64,000 nucleotides of DNA, taken from positions 496,001-560,000 of the forward strand of contig QYRS01000011.1 in assembly GCA_006503535.1 (NCBI GenBank), read 5' to 3'. The notes under the pieces were generated by a model. That model searched no databases, was not told the origin of the DNA, and saw nothing but the letters and a program-made list of their open reading frames with translations. The position numbers and the translations under genes were made by a program. Source of the stretch: Arthrinium phaeospermum. Its lineage: Eukaryota > Ascomycota > Sordariomycetes > Amphisphaeriales > Apiosporaceae. The first letter of the stretch is position 1. Every line of letters begins with the position of its first letter. This document shows positions 48,276 through 58,711 of the stretch, one piece after another.

Positions 48276-49059
48276 TTAAGCGCAGGAGAGGTCGCCAGTG
48301 GACTGATCGAAGGTGCAAGCATTGGTGTTGCGATAAGCAAGCTGTCCATGAGATAGGTAAGCATCATTGCCTTTTGAGCAGCAGAACCAATTCAAAGAGT
48401 CCACAATAGGGGTAGGGGTGGGCGTTGGGTCCACTCACGTTCTGGTAGCCGCCGTCGCCGTGCGTGTAAAAGGTGTTGGGCGCGCTCATGTAGAGGCAGT
48501 CGTAGTTGGTGTGGAGGGCGCCCAGCTTGAACGAGACGCTCGTCTTGCCGTCCGTGTTGGCCGGGTTCGCGACGCTGTAGTCCTTGTTGTAGCAGGCGGC
48601 CGCCACGTACTTGGCCGGGTCCGGGTTGTTGTCCATCATGGCCTTGGTCGTGGCCTGGGTGAAGTCCTGCCGCGCCTGGTCCCAGTTGCCGATGTCCTTG
48701 ACCAGCGCCGTCGCGGCGCCGACGGCCCGCGTGGTGAGGTCCGTGAGGACGGCCGTGCCGACGGTGGTGACGATGGCCGTGAGGACCTCGCGCTTTTGGA
48801 TGTCGGCGCCGGCGGTGTCGCGCTTCTCTTGGGCTTGGCTGTCCCCGGAGGCAGACTGGGTGGTTGGCGGTCAGGGTTAGCGCTGTTTGTCAAAAGAAAG
48901 GGGGGAGGGGCGGCTATTGGGCGGGAGTCTTTCGGCCCATAAGCTGATTGGTCTTACAGTAACATCTCGTGAAAGTTGCGGGAGGCGAATGGCGAGCGCG
49001 GAGACTGAAGACGAGGCCACGAGGGCAGTGGCGAGAGCGGTGGTGATTGAGAACTGCAT
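48276..49059 (-). CDS. Small secreted protein, pro-peptide with dibasic sites, function unknown
   Basis: Three exons, complement of 48958-49059, 48439-48855 and 48276-48341, phase 0 at both introns, 194 residues. The start MQFSITTALATALVASSSVSA is a classical signal peptide. Two Lys-Arg sites follow (QAQEKRDTAG and DIQKREVL), typical for Kex2 processing. The mature part has a helical region (LTAIVTTVGTAVLTDLTTRA) and a C-terminal part with four cysteines (AACYNKDY, NYDCLY, TNACTF, LSCA), two of them in the last exon. The last acceptor was chosen because CAG before 48341 keeps phase and adds the Cys-rich end; reading through the intron would instead end in a hydrophobic tail. TATAAAAG is at about 49208-49215 on the minus strand, 150 bp upstream. 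A candidate extracellular effector or wall protein. Confidence 0.82.
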
Positions 49060-50151
49060 CTTGACGAAGTGAAAGAAGTAAGTTGGTTGGTTCGGTTTCA
49101 GATATTTGAAAGAATGTGTTGGAATGAGTTGGAACGAGTGAACTGTGTTGTAGAGGACTGGATGCAGAGGAAAGGAATAAGATCTTGTTCGAGAAGCGAG
49201 GCTCCGGCTTTTATAGATAGTTGAGTGATCATTCAGGGGTAAACGACTATCAGTGTTGTGACAGCAAACCTTACTCACATCGTGAAAGTCGTCATGTCGT
49301 TAAGGGGTAACATACACTAGAAGCAACTGGACTATACGACTGAGTCGAATAATTCGACAAAATTGGTAAGTTGTGGAAGAGTACAAGGGGGAATCAATGC
49401 CTGGAATGAATCCCAGTGGTAATTCATCTAACTATAACCTGCCGATCACCAGGTGCGTCTATATTTAGCTACGGCGGTTTCTATAATGGGAAGGATGTTT
49501 CAATATGTTTGAGTTCGTCGGTATGAACTGGATGCAAGCGATCAGAATAGAAGCGGGGAAAGAACATTTCGTCTGAAAGATGATCAGGGTCCTCGGCTTC
49601 ATCCTGGGGCTGAGAGCACATCAGCATAAGGCACATCCCGGTTTTGCGGGTCAGTCGGGCCATATTGAGTTGGCCCTACAGCGTCTCTTGGCATTTTGAG
49701 TTGTTTCTGTCGCATGAATTTCTGTCTGTTTCCATTTGGTTATGACAAAAGTCATGCACATTGATCTTCTGAGTAAACGGCCAAAGACGACTTGGTCAAC
49801 TGAAGAAGGTGACTGCCGGACTTGACATATACCCAGTCAGTCTTGCACACAGTGAAAGCTGTTGCTGGCCATCCTTCTTTTCCACAACCTCCCCTCGTTA
49901 AATACGGTCATTTGATATATGAGTGCACATTCACAAGCAAACACATCAAGAAGGTAAAGAAGGGGAACTGATGTTTTCCGCAGATGCGACAAGTGATCGC
50001 TCAGTATCTGATCTAGGTATCTAGCCAAGTACGCCCAAATTACGATTAAGAAGCCAGGAACATTAATATCCCAAAAGTCGTTATGTCAAAACTCATTCAT
50101 AAAGTCGTTAATTTCGTTTCCAACGTCGTTGCGAACCCTAGCCCCTCGAGT
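49060..50151. other. Intergenic, TATA box of the preceding secreted gene
   Basis: About 1.1 kb. A minus-strand TATAAAAG at about 49208-49215 fits as core promoter of the gene starting at 49059. Otherwise nothing is seen. Confidence 0.5.
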
Positions 50152-50791
50152 TCAAGCCACCGCGGACATCTGGTAGGGCTTCATGGGAATCGTCGAGGGC
50201 GTGCACTTGACCTCTCGGTCAGAGTAGATGTCACCGACCTTCCAGTCAGGGTTGGTGGTGGTCTCGTCGGTGCAGGCCAGAGTCATGTTGACCGAGCCAT
50301 TGGCGGTGAAGCGCGAACTGAGGGGGATATGTCAGAATTGGTGTCGACGGTGACGACCACACGAAAGAGGGAGGGAAAACTTACGGCCACTGGGGGTCCT
50401 CGTCGCTGCAGGTCCAGGTCTGGTTGATGTTGAGCAGACCGCTGGGACGGTTGAAGTCGAAGGTGGTTGAGGTGGTGGTGCCTTCGGGGCCACCGGTGCA
50501 AGTGTACGGGACGTTGCCGTAGAAGAAGTCGCTCAACTGGTCGCTGGCGGCGCTGCACTGGACCTCGTACAGCAGGGACGGGTTGGACAGGTTGAAGTTG
50601 ACGTAGCCCCAGCTGTTCTGGTGGGCCGGGGTCGAGAAGATGTATGACGCATGGAAGTCGAAGTCCTTGACCTGCCAGGCAAAACCGTGGAAGGCGGCGG
50701 CCTGGCAGCCGGGGTTGTCGTCCCGTCTGCCCAGGGGCGAGGCAGCTGCCAGGGGCAGAAGGGCAGCAAGGGCGACGACGAAGGACTGCAT
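50152..50791 (-). CDS. Secreted Alt a 1-like (AA1-like) protein
   Basis: Two exons, complement of 50385-50791 and 50152-50317 (67-nt intron), in phase, 190 residues. The signal peptide is MQSFVVALAALLPLAAAS, followed by a LGRRDD stretch that may be a Kex2 site. The mature protein is beta-rich with regularly spaced aromatic residues (WQVKDFDFHASYIFSTPA, NSWGYVNFNLSNP) and six cysteines. This resembles the Alt a 1-like beta-barrel family of secreted ascomycete proteins, some of which act at the host surface, but that assignment rests on pattern. Several N-glycosylation sites (LSNPS, INQTW, ANGSVNMT) are present. A TATATAA word on the minus strand at about 50961-50968 is a likely core promoter. 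It sits head-to-tail with the secreted gene at 48276-49059. Confidence 0.75.
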
Positions 50792-53009
50792 CTTGATGAT
50801 AGGGATATGGCACGAAAAGGCTGCGTGCGAGTGTCTGATAATGATCAAAAGCTTAAGTAGGTAGGCTGCAAAAATAAGGGCTGGTGGGAGGCGGGCAGTG
50901 GATGAGGTTGAAGTGATCGAGGAAATACGTCAATGTTCATCGCGGGGTCCAAGACCCAGATTATATATCGAGCCCAGGCACCCACTACCCCGACCAAATC
51001 GGCCCACTAGCCCACCACATTTTCTCGCTCTGTCAATCATTGATGGCTAACGATTGCGGGAAGAACGAACAACCGGCGGTGGGAAACGGAGAGTGACGTC
51101 GGGATTGGCGATCTTGGGCCCCCGCTAGGAACTCGTATTGGCTTGGCGGCTTGGGCAAGCGACCTTTCTGCCTTTCTGCGCTGACAGCTGAAGCACATTC
51201 CCGTCCTGTTTTTGGTGGAGTGGGGAGAGGCGGCATAAGGTTTTGTGCCACCGTTGAGCGAATCCGAGCGGAGGGGACGGCTAGAGCTGAAGGAATCTGG
51301 ACTTGCCGGCCCAGCCGACCAATGGGCTGACAGGCGCCATCGTATTTAGCGATTGGTAGCAGTGCATATCAATGCATAGCGTGCGCTGCTGTCCGTCCTG
51401 GTCGGAACTTTACTGTTGGCCTAGGCACTGAACACCCCGCGCCCTGCCCCACGCCCCGAGGAACGTTACACGGGGAAAAAGTCTTGCTGGTGCTCGTAGG
51501 TCCCGTTTGTCTCGCTCTTTGCCCATGCAATGCGCCCCCCGGAGCACGGACACAGCGTCTTCAGCAAGACGCCTCTGATTCAAAGTGCTATTCTTAGCCT
51601 CGTATAGTCGGTCAAGCGACTTGTCGAACGGGCCGACCAGGGACCTCAGGTCGCATCAGCCTGTGCTGACCGCCTTGGTGGCTGGGATACGTGTATCGAC
51701 CCGCTTTGTCGACTATTGGTTGTATTGCCAGCGCGCTGCCAATTCGGGAAGCCGCCTCGACGTCAGCAATGAAGTCTCCGAGGCATTTTGGCATTTCTGC
51801 TTCATGTATTGGCTAGCTTGCGACTTCGGGCGACACGATTGCTTCCAGATCCACTGCAACGTCGATATCTCGCTACCGGACTAAACCCAGCATTCGAGGG
51901 TCTCAATCTTGCTGCACAACAGCACTGCATGTCTAGGGTATGCTTGTCATGGACAACCAACGGGGGAAGAAGGCATAGCGATGATCTGGTGCAGCGGTGG
52001 TGCCTGGTGCCTGACCCGATTCTTGGGTAGCTTCGCGGGGGCTCGTCGTTTGCTTCAGACGCAGGTCCGACGACAGTACGGTACTGTACCGTTGGAGAGC
52101 CTAGGAACAAACCTCTTCGACTGCTACTGTATCCACCACTTACAGTAGGCGCAACTCAAAACTGCGAACAAACACTGAAGCACTCTTCCCCCTACATTTA
52201 CCTGACTCAGCCAGGCACATTCTCCCTCGCTCACGTCATGGTGTGTCGAGATTGCCCGAAAACCCCACTACCTCCGAGCTGTTGGCTGCAGAGCCGCATC
52301 GGCCAGACTGATCCATTCACCTTGATAGAGTTCCGCGCGGTTAATTTGTCGTGGTAATTGAATTGACTGCGGGCCTTTTCGACGTGCAGCTGTCGTCGGT
52401 CTTCCAATATCAGGCAAGGAAAGTCCCCTAAATTTTCCTTGGGGGCATGAGATGTTCTCGAAGCACAGCGAAGAATTCCAGTGTCCGGCGAGTCCAGGGA
52501 GCCCAGCTGATCCGTCAGAAGTGCCCCAGGCAGCAAAAGCCCTATGCACGATCCCGCCGGGTTTAAGGTTGAGAGAGGCTGGGCCATCCCCGTCAGCTCC
52601 ACCCGATAGAGTTGGCTCTAGAGTCGACCCTAGCCCAACCCGTTTTTGAGTTTATTTTGCATGCAACGGCAACCGAGAATCCACCACACGAGCCCGTTTG
52701 CACTTGATGGACCGCCCGGCCAGCGCCCGTCTCCGCGACCGAATTACCTTCACTCGGGTACAATCACCCCGAGAGACGGGAACGTACGTTTGAGGTATTT
52801 TTTTGTTTAATATTCCAGACACTGGATCAGACCGAAACTGTGTACACAACACAGAGCGCTGGCGTTTGGTCGGAAGGTCGGCAAGAAGAGCCAACATACT
52901 ATTGATGACTACTGCCCAATGAACCCCAGATGTTCCACTATCAACCCCATACAGTACATAGTCTCCCACGACTAGTCGTCCATATACCATATCGGGCATG
53001 TATCCCCGC
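50792..53009. other. Intergenic, no gene seen
   Basis: About 2.2 kb. Apart from the TATA-like word for the Alt a 1-like gene, I see no gene. The 148-codon minus frame at 52652-53098 only overlaps the last exon of the peroxidase in another frame. Confidence 0.5.
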
Positions 53010-54204
53010 CTAACCATGCATTCCACGTCGAGCGAGTGTGCGTATGTCCGGGTCCGTCTCGTTGTAAATCCTGTCCAAGACATCTCGCAGCTCGTCAAAC
53101 GTCACAACAGGCTGTGGTCTCTGCCAGCCCAACTCGGTGGGCAGCTTTTCGTTCTCTGGCGAAAGGGGATCGCAACCATCCCCTCAAACGTCAGCAAGCA
53201 GCATTTGGTAGCGAGCCAGTTGCACTCCGACTTCGGTAAGGGGCAGAGTGAGGGAGGACTCACCGAACATGTATTCCACTACATTCCTACGAGCCGTGTG
53301 GTCCCCGCGGTCGCCGAGGATGATGAGGTACGCGGCAGCCTCGCCCAAGCTGAAGCCCCTGCCGAGGTCACTTAGACTGAACTGCGGGTTCGTCGCGTTA
53401 GAGGTCCGGATGCGCGCCTGGCGGGCCGCGGCCGCCATTGTGACGTTGATTACGGGGCCGTGCCAGTAGGACTGCGTCTCGGCGAAGATGGTGCGGTTGA
53501 AGATGTCTTGGGGGCCGAAGTAGGCATCTTGGCGACTGTTGAGGTTGCATCACGAAAACGGTCAGAGGAGTGATCACTGATGGTCGGATATTGTCGACTG
53601 GGGCTTGAGGTCAGAAAAGACCATTTGCTTACCTGAAGCTGGCGTCGTGTTCCAGGACATTATGGTTGCTCAGGTCTTTGAGCGAATAGGCTGTCGCGTT
53701 CGGCACCGGGTTAGTCGTAATAGCATTGTCGAAAAGAAATTGGCCGAGTTCCTCGTCGATGTTCAGAGCGTCGGCAAGCGCCTTTTTGGTGATGGTGACA
53801 TCGATGTTCTTGCCATCGTGTGGAAGGTAGGCATGGCTGTTATTTGAACTTTGGTTAACTATATCCAATATATTTACTTGACCAAGACAGCTGGCTTCGG
53901 GAACCCCGAATCACCAGAGCTATTGTCTCAGACTTCGAAACTTCTTGTTACGCAACGACGTCTCACAACGGGCAGATAGGATAGGCGATTGACGGGAGGA
54001 TGATTTACTTTGCTAGGCTGTTTAACATTGGGCATGGCCCTCGTACTGGCGGAGAAGGTCAGTCACCCATATGCCAAATAGTCCCACATGAGAAGGAGAG
54101 GGCATCTTACCATCGCCAGGCCCCGGGGGTGCCCAATGAGGGTGAGGATGCGCATAGCTAGGTGCAGCAGCCCAAAGGGCAATGACAATTGAAAAATAAA
54201 TCAT
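53010..54204 (-). CDS. Secreted heme-thiolate peroxidase (chloroperoxidase / short unspecific-peroxygenase family)
   Basis: Heme enzyme using H2O2 for halogenation, peroxidation or oxygen insertion. Five exons: complement of 54111-54204, 54009-54045 (37 nt), 53633-53836, 53264-53535 and 53010-53155; every phase agrees, 250 residues. The signal peptide is MIYFSIVIALWAAAPSYA, followed by the HPHPHW and PPGPGD start usual in the family. The tiny exon 2 encodes RGPCPMLNSLA, which carries the proximal heme-thiolate ligand Cys36 in the PCP motif. NHNVLEHDASFSRQDAYFG gives the EHD motif at 106-108, and Glu177 in SLGEAAAYL is the likely acid-base residue, about 70 residues on. This PCP-EHD-E set is the signature of the short family. 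The length is as expected. A TATATATT word on the minus strand at about 54289-54296 is a likely TATA box. The actual substrate cannot be told. Confidence 0.92.
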
Positions 54205-56359
54205 CTTGCTACGGTATGGAAGGCTGTATCTCTGTGGATGATAGCATGGAAGTTTCAAAGAGGCCGAAAGTGACGGTGGTAACCAGCAATATATACCCAT
54301 CAAGTGGCTTTTTCCAGTCAGCATTGAGTACATGAGCCTGCAATGCGATCGGCTTCCTTAGATGGGTGAGTGATACGAGCAGTTAATCTTGTTGCCTAGT
54401 GGTTCCTTCTTCGGAGCTGAAAAGCAATTGCCGAATTGCGTATGCCGGGTCGGGCGGATACAGCACGACGTAAGCTCCAGTAGCCAATAACCACATCGAA
54501 TCTGGTGTTAACGTTGATATTGGCGCTAACATATGATCAAACAGGCCTGCTCATCTGTATGAGTAGAAAATCCCTCATTTCCTACTCCTAAGAAGGCGGG
54601 CTGGGATTCAACGCTACGGGCAGGGGTAAAAAGGTCGACATGGCCAATGACGACTTTGGTATACGCAATCCAATCTTCGGGCGTAGTCAAAATCACTGCG
54701 CCTCGATGCATATGATATATGCATGCAAGCATTGTCTGATTCTGTAGCGGTCGTCCATGTTATTGGCCGGCTATTGTACCCGGTGACGGGCCAGTATTAC
54801 ACACTATGCAATCTTGTACCCCGTACTGCATGGGAACCTTTCGTCAGAGGCGGTGATCCGCTTACCTGAAATGGAAGCTACAAGTCGATTGTAGGTGCTT
54901 ACTGAGGAGAATTACACAGTCTTGGCGGAATCCTTCTAGAAGCTCGGCCCCGAGGAGTAAGCTGGGCACCGTAAGCGAGCGTCAATGAATGGTCCATCAC
55001 TCCAACTGTTAACCGGTTTGGGCAAACAAAGACGCCCGGCTTTGTGAGCCGCATCCATGTGGGTGTCGTCCCAGTTGGAATAGAAATTTGGAGCCAACTA
55101 GTGGTATGATGCAAATAAATGCCTCTGCCTTTGTTCGGGATGGCACTCTACATCATCATGTGGAAGCATTACTTCCAATCATAGTTGGGCTTACCGGCTA
55201 TATGGACTCCAAGCATGTGAGCGATAAACAGAATCAGCAGAACCAACGTGGCTCAATGCAGTCGAAACTGTAAGTCTTCTGACATATCATGGTCATCTAA
55301 CAGCACTTTAGGGGCCGAACCACAAGTGAATGATGGGATACGACCACCCAGACAAATACGGAAAAGACCTTGACTGATCGTCCCCAAAGTCCCCATCGGC
55401 TAGAACACCCCTTTTCACCCGTAATGGGACATCTTCCCGGCACCGATAGTCATACTCATATCTGCAGCAACATCGCGGCAGGACTCTTCTCTATTCTGAG
55501 CTGTAGCACATTTTACAGTGCAACGAAAGCTCATACGTACCCAGCAGGATCCGCTCTACTGAGTCCTGGCATGATTCAAGATACCTCACCCCTGGGCTGG
55601 GTGACATCCACGAAAGGCTTCATCCCCTTCCCCCCTAGATTTGTCGATTTGCTGTGGCACAACAACGAGATATGATTAGATGAGAAAGTCTGTCTTTGGA
55701 ATCAAATTAGCACCTGCTTGCTTCCTGGCCTCGACCGTCGTCACTAAGTCCATGTTTAGCAAGGGACTTGGCCCAGACCCAACATACCATGGGATCTTGC
55801 GGTATGTATCATCTTTGTTCCCTTATTTAACTGTCCATCGTCATATCGTTGGGCAATGTAGAACCTCATCGTGGTCCTGAGGCTATGGATTTTGATCCGG
55901 ATGAACCAGTCTGCTTGGTCGTTGAAATTACAAACGTATCTAGTCTGAAGTCAACCAGTCATGCTGTTTCGATTACAAGCAGCGGAATCTTCACGAAAAA
56001 TGGGCATGGATGGTATTTATATTCTTGGTTGGTGTCTGCATCGTTGGACCAATATAATTATGCCCCAGAAGCGTGGCCGGCGTCTTTGCAGACGTGACTC
56101 GCCAGTAATTGATATACTGGAAGTCAAGACGAGCCAGCTTATCAATTGCGACTCACAAACTTCAACTGTAACGCTTCCATCTGTCTGTTGGCGGGTTCTC
56201 GCAGCCCAAACCGCTGCTGTTTGCTCCACCCGCCTGGCCGCACCTTCCTCCCCAACAAGTACAGTGCACAACAATAGCCAGCTCCCACCTTCTGTTCATA
56301 CTTAATTGATCATTACAGTCAATTCTTTCAACAAACAGAAGCACACCAAAGCGTGCATA
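54205..56359. other. Intergenic, no gene seen
   Basis: About 2.2 kb between the divergent peroxidase and the tRNA. It holds the peroxidase promoter; no further gene, repeat or structured element was recognised. Confidence 0.5.
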
Positions 56360-56431
56360 TCCGATGTGGTGTAGTGGTTAACATTCGAGATTCTCATTCT
56401 CGGGCCCAGGGTTCGATTCCCTGCATCGGAG
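56360..56431 (+). tRNA. tRNA-Glu, anticodon CTC
   Basis: A complete 72-nt cloverleaf without intron. The acceptor stem pairs TCCGATG (56360-56366) with CATCGGA (56424-56430), with G as discriminator. The D-arm is GTGTAGTGGTTAACAT-like. The anticodon stem CGAGA/TCTCG encloses loop TTCTCAT with anticodon CTC. The T-arm CAGGG TTCGATT CCCTG is perfect. The internal A and B boxes (TGTAGTGGTTA, GGTTCGATTCC) are intact. A short T-run about 10 bases downstream can end RNA polymerase III transcription. Confidence 0.97.
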
Positions 56432-57382
56432 CGACCTTTCCTTTTGCTATCTTTTTGCCTGCCATACCTCCTACTACGCGACTTCGATTTCTTAATTTGT
56501 ACATATCCGTTCCCAGGGCCTATTTCTGGGTACCTATGGCTAGAAGTCCTACCCTTCCTCTGGAGTTGAGTTGTAACGACGCAGTCCATCCAGCTCCCAC
56601 CTATTCAAACCCGATCTCATTTCCCAGTCCCTTCCAATTTTGTCAACCATAGTGAAAACAATGAGCTGGAGTGCTATTCCTTTTAATGCGAGTTCTCAAT
56701 ACATACCTTGCTTTCATGCAGCCAATCGATCAATACAGCAAGAGGCAGCACATGTCCAACATCAGCCCACAGAATCGACCACGGATTGTTTTTGCATTTG
56801 TTCGACCGTTTTAATAACATCATCCTGCCAATACGCGGCCGCAAGCAGCTAAATGTGAGTACGATTCATATGTAATCAGATTTGCTTCTCTCTAGATGTG
56901 CCTTTGATCCAGAGAATCTCTTCTCGGCAGGACATCTGGCTGAAACTTCCTCAAGACCGATCCCCGACCTCAGAGCACAACGCAGTAAATAATATGATTG
57001 TCTGCATGTTCAAATGGACAATTTTGAGAAATAGGAGATTTAGGAGGTGGCACTGAAAGAATTCGAACAGCGTTTGCATCTCAGAATGGCCCGCCCGAAT
57101 TATCCCCAAACCTTCGCTGGAAAAGAAAAATACTTCACCCCTACCTCCACGCAGGGTATCTCCGGTGGCCAGGAGGGACGTCTATAAAAACAGCCAGATA
57201 ATCTGGTGCACTTGGAGACAGACAGAAATCTACCCATCGTTTATTCACCTTGATATTTCGAGGTTTATTCGACAGCAGTCAACCACCAAGGCCAGAACAA
57301 AGTCTAGCGACACCGATATCAGGCAAAGCCTACCGCCCTCTATCATTTCAGTCTTGCCACAACCAAACAAGACAAAAACACC
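56432..57382. other. Intergenic, no gene seen
   Basis: About 950 bp between the tRNA and the next coding region. The last 200 bases are C/A-rich and probably the leader of the gene at 57383. Confidence 0.5.
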
Positions 57383-58102
57383 ATGTATAGCCTCTTCAAA
57401 GCCACGCGCCGAGCGCTCTCCGCCTCCGGGTCTTCGTCAGGACCCTCCGCCGACCCCGAATGGCGTGTCCAGGCCAGTAGCCGGCAGCGCGCCGCCACCG
57501 TCATCTACCTGCGGCACCGCGGCCGGGCCCTGCTCGCAGCCTGCCATGGCCGCATCGAGGACCTGAACGAGACGGCCCTCGAGGAGCAACTCGACCAGCT
57601 TCTCGTCGTCGACGACGAGTCCGAGTTCGCCGCGCGCGCCGACCGCCTCACCGCCACGTTCGCGTTCCGCTTCGCTGCCATGCGTCTCGCGACAGAGGTC
57701 CTGCGCGACGACATGTGCGACTACCACATTGGGCTCCCCGGCAGTTCCCAGTGCATCGGCTGGGACGAGGCGGCGTGGCAGCGGGCGACGTTCAAGGCCC
57801 AGGGCGCCGAGACCTACGCGGAAAGGACGGCGCTGGTGGATAGGCTAATGGACAACGTGCAGCTCAACGAGATGGGGCCCCCGTTCCGGCCGGGCTTGGG
57901 TCAGGGGAGGTCCTTCTCCCGGCCCCTGCGGTACCTGGCCGCCGCCCTGGTCGGGTCCGAGTTGTCGCCCCGGGAGCTGCCCGCGACGGTCCGGAACCTG
58001 GCCAAGGCTTGCCGCGCGCGAGCGCTGGGCGAATCCATCGCGGGGGAGGAGGGAGATGACGACGATAGTACCGATGACGAAAAGGAAACTGGCTGTGTCT
58101 AG
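57383..58102 (+). CDS. Hypothetical protein, helical, unrecognised
   Basis: Intronless, 239 residues, ATG at 57383 in good context (ACACCATGT). It is GC-rich with strong third-position bias, unlike its flanks, so it is clearly coding. The content is mainly helical with many Arg, Ala and Glu residues (RLATEVLRDDMCDYHIG, the PGSSQCIGWDEAAWQRATF segment) and a very acidic C-terminus (EEGDDDDSTDDEKETGCV). It ends in CV rather than a CaaX box. No signal peptide or membrane segment. I know no family for it. Confidence 0.8.
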   Translation: MYSLFKATRRALSASGSSSGPSADPEWRVQASSRQRAATVIYLRHRGRALLAACHGRIEDLNETALEEQLDQLLVVDDESEFAARADRLTATFAFRFAAMRLATEVLRDDMCDYHIGLPGSSQCIGWDEAAWQRATFKAQGAETYAERTALVDRLMDNVQLNEMGPPFRPGLGQGRSFSRPLRYLAAALVGSELSPRELPATVRNLAKACRARALGESIAGEEGDDDDSTDDEKETGCV

Positions 58103-58711
58103 GGTGTGTCGATGGTTTGGAGCAAGACTATGGGGTTTTTCAAGAAGACGGTGTGAATAACCCGGCATTGTGATAGCAAATTAGCAACGCTGCGCGTGTC
58201 GTATACACACTTGGCTATTCATTCTGAAAATATAAATGGCCGATGAACATACTGGTCTACGTGTTTGTGAAGTTACCTGGTGCTAACGCTTTTGATATTT
58301 TTGAATGCCGGTAACGACGTAGCCGTTGAACCTGTCACGTTCGACATTGCGCTTTTCCGGATGACGAGCACGGGATAACTCGCAGTGAAAATGGGGCAAA
58401 CGGCATTCAGATTGATACCAGTGCAAAAGTCGGATAGCTCCATCACTCAGGGCTCCAACGGATGACATAGCTAAACGTAATCTTGATATATGGGTAATCT
58501 CAGAGTGTGATGTAAGGGTGAGGTCCAGGAGGCGCGACTTGGAAGAAGAGGATGCTCTGGCAGATTGGTGGAATGCAGCAGGGGATTGGATCGGGAGCTA
58601 GAAGCCCGACAGTCTAGCGGCTGTCGGCTGACAAAGCCTCTCTCTAGCTGCAAGGACATCCAGACCCGTCAGCAAGTCAATTATCTTGCAGGATCAAGAT
58701 GACAAGACAAA
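58103..58711. other. Intergenic / regulator promoter
   Basis: About 600 bp, holding the 3' flank of the hypothetical gene and the promoter of the Zn2Cys6 gene. Nothing specific is recognised. Confidence 0.5.

Noticed and set aside
57383..58102. CaaX prenylation signal at the end of the hypothetical protein
   Set aside because: The protein ends in GCV, so the Cys is second from the end rather than fourth; it does not match CaaX.
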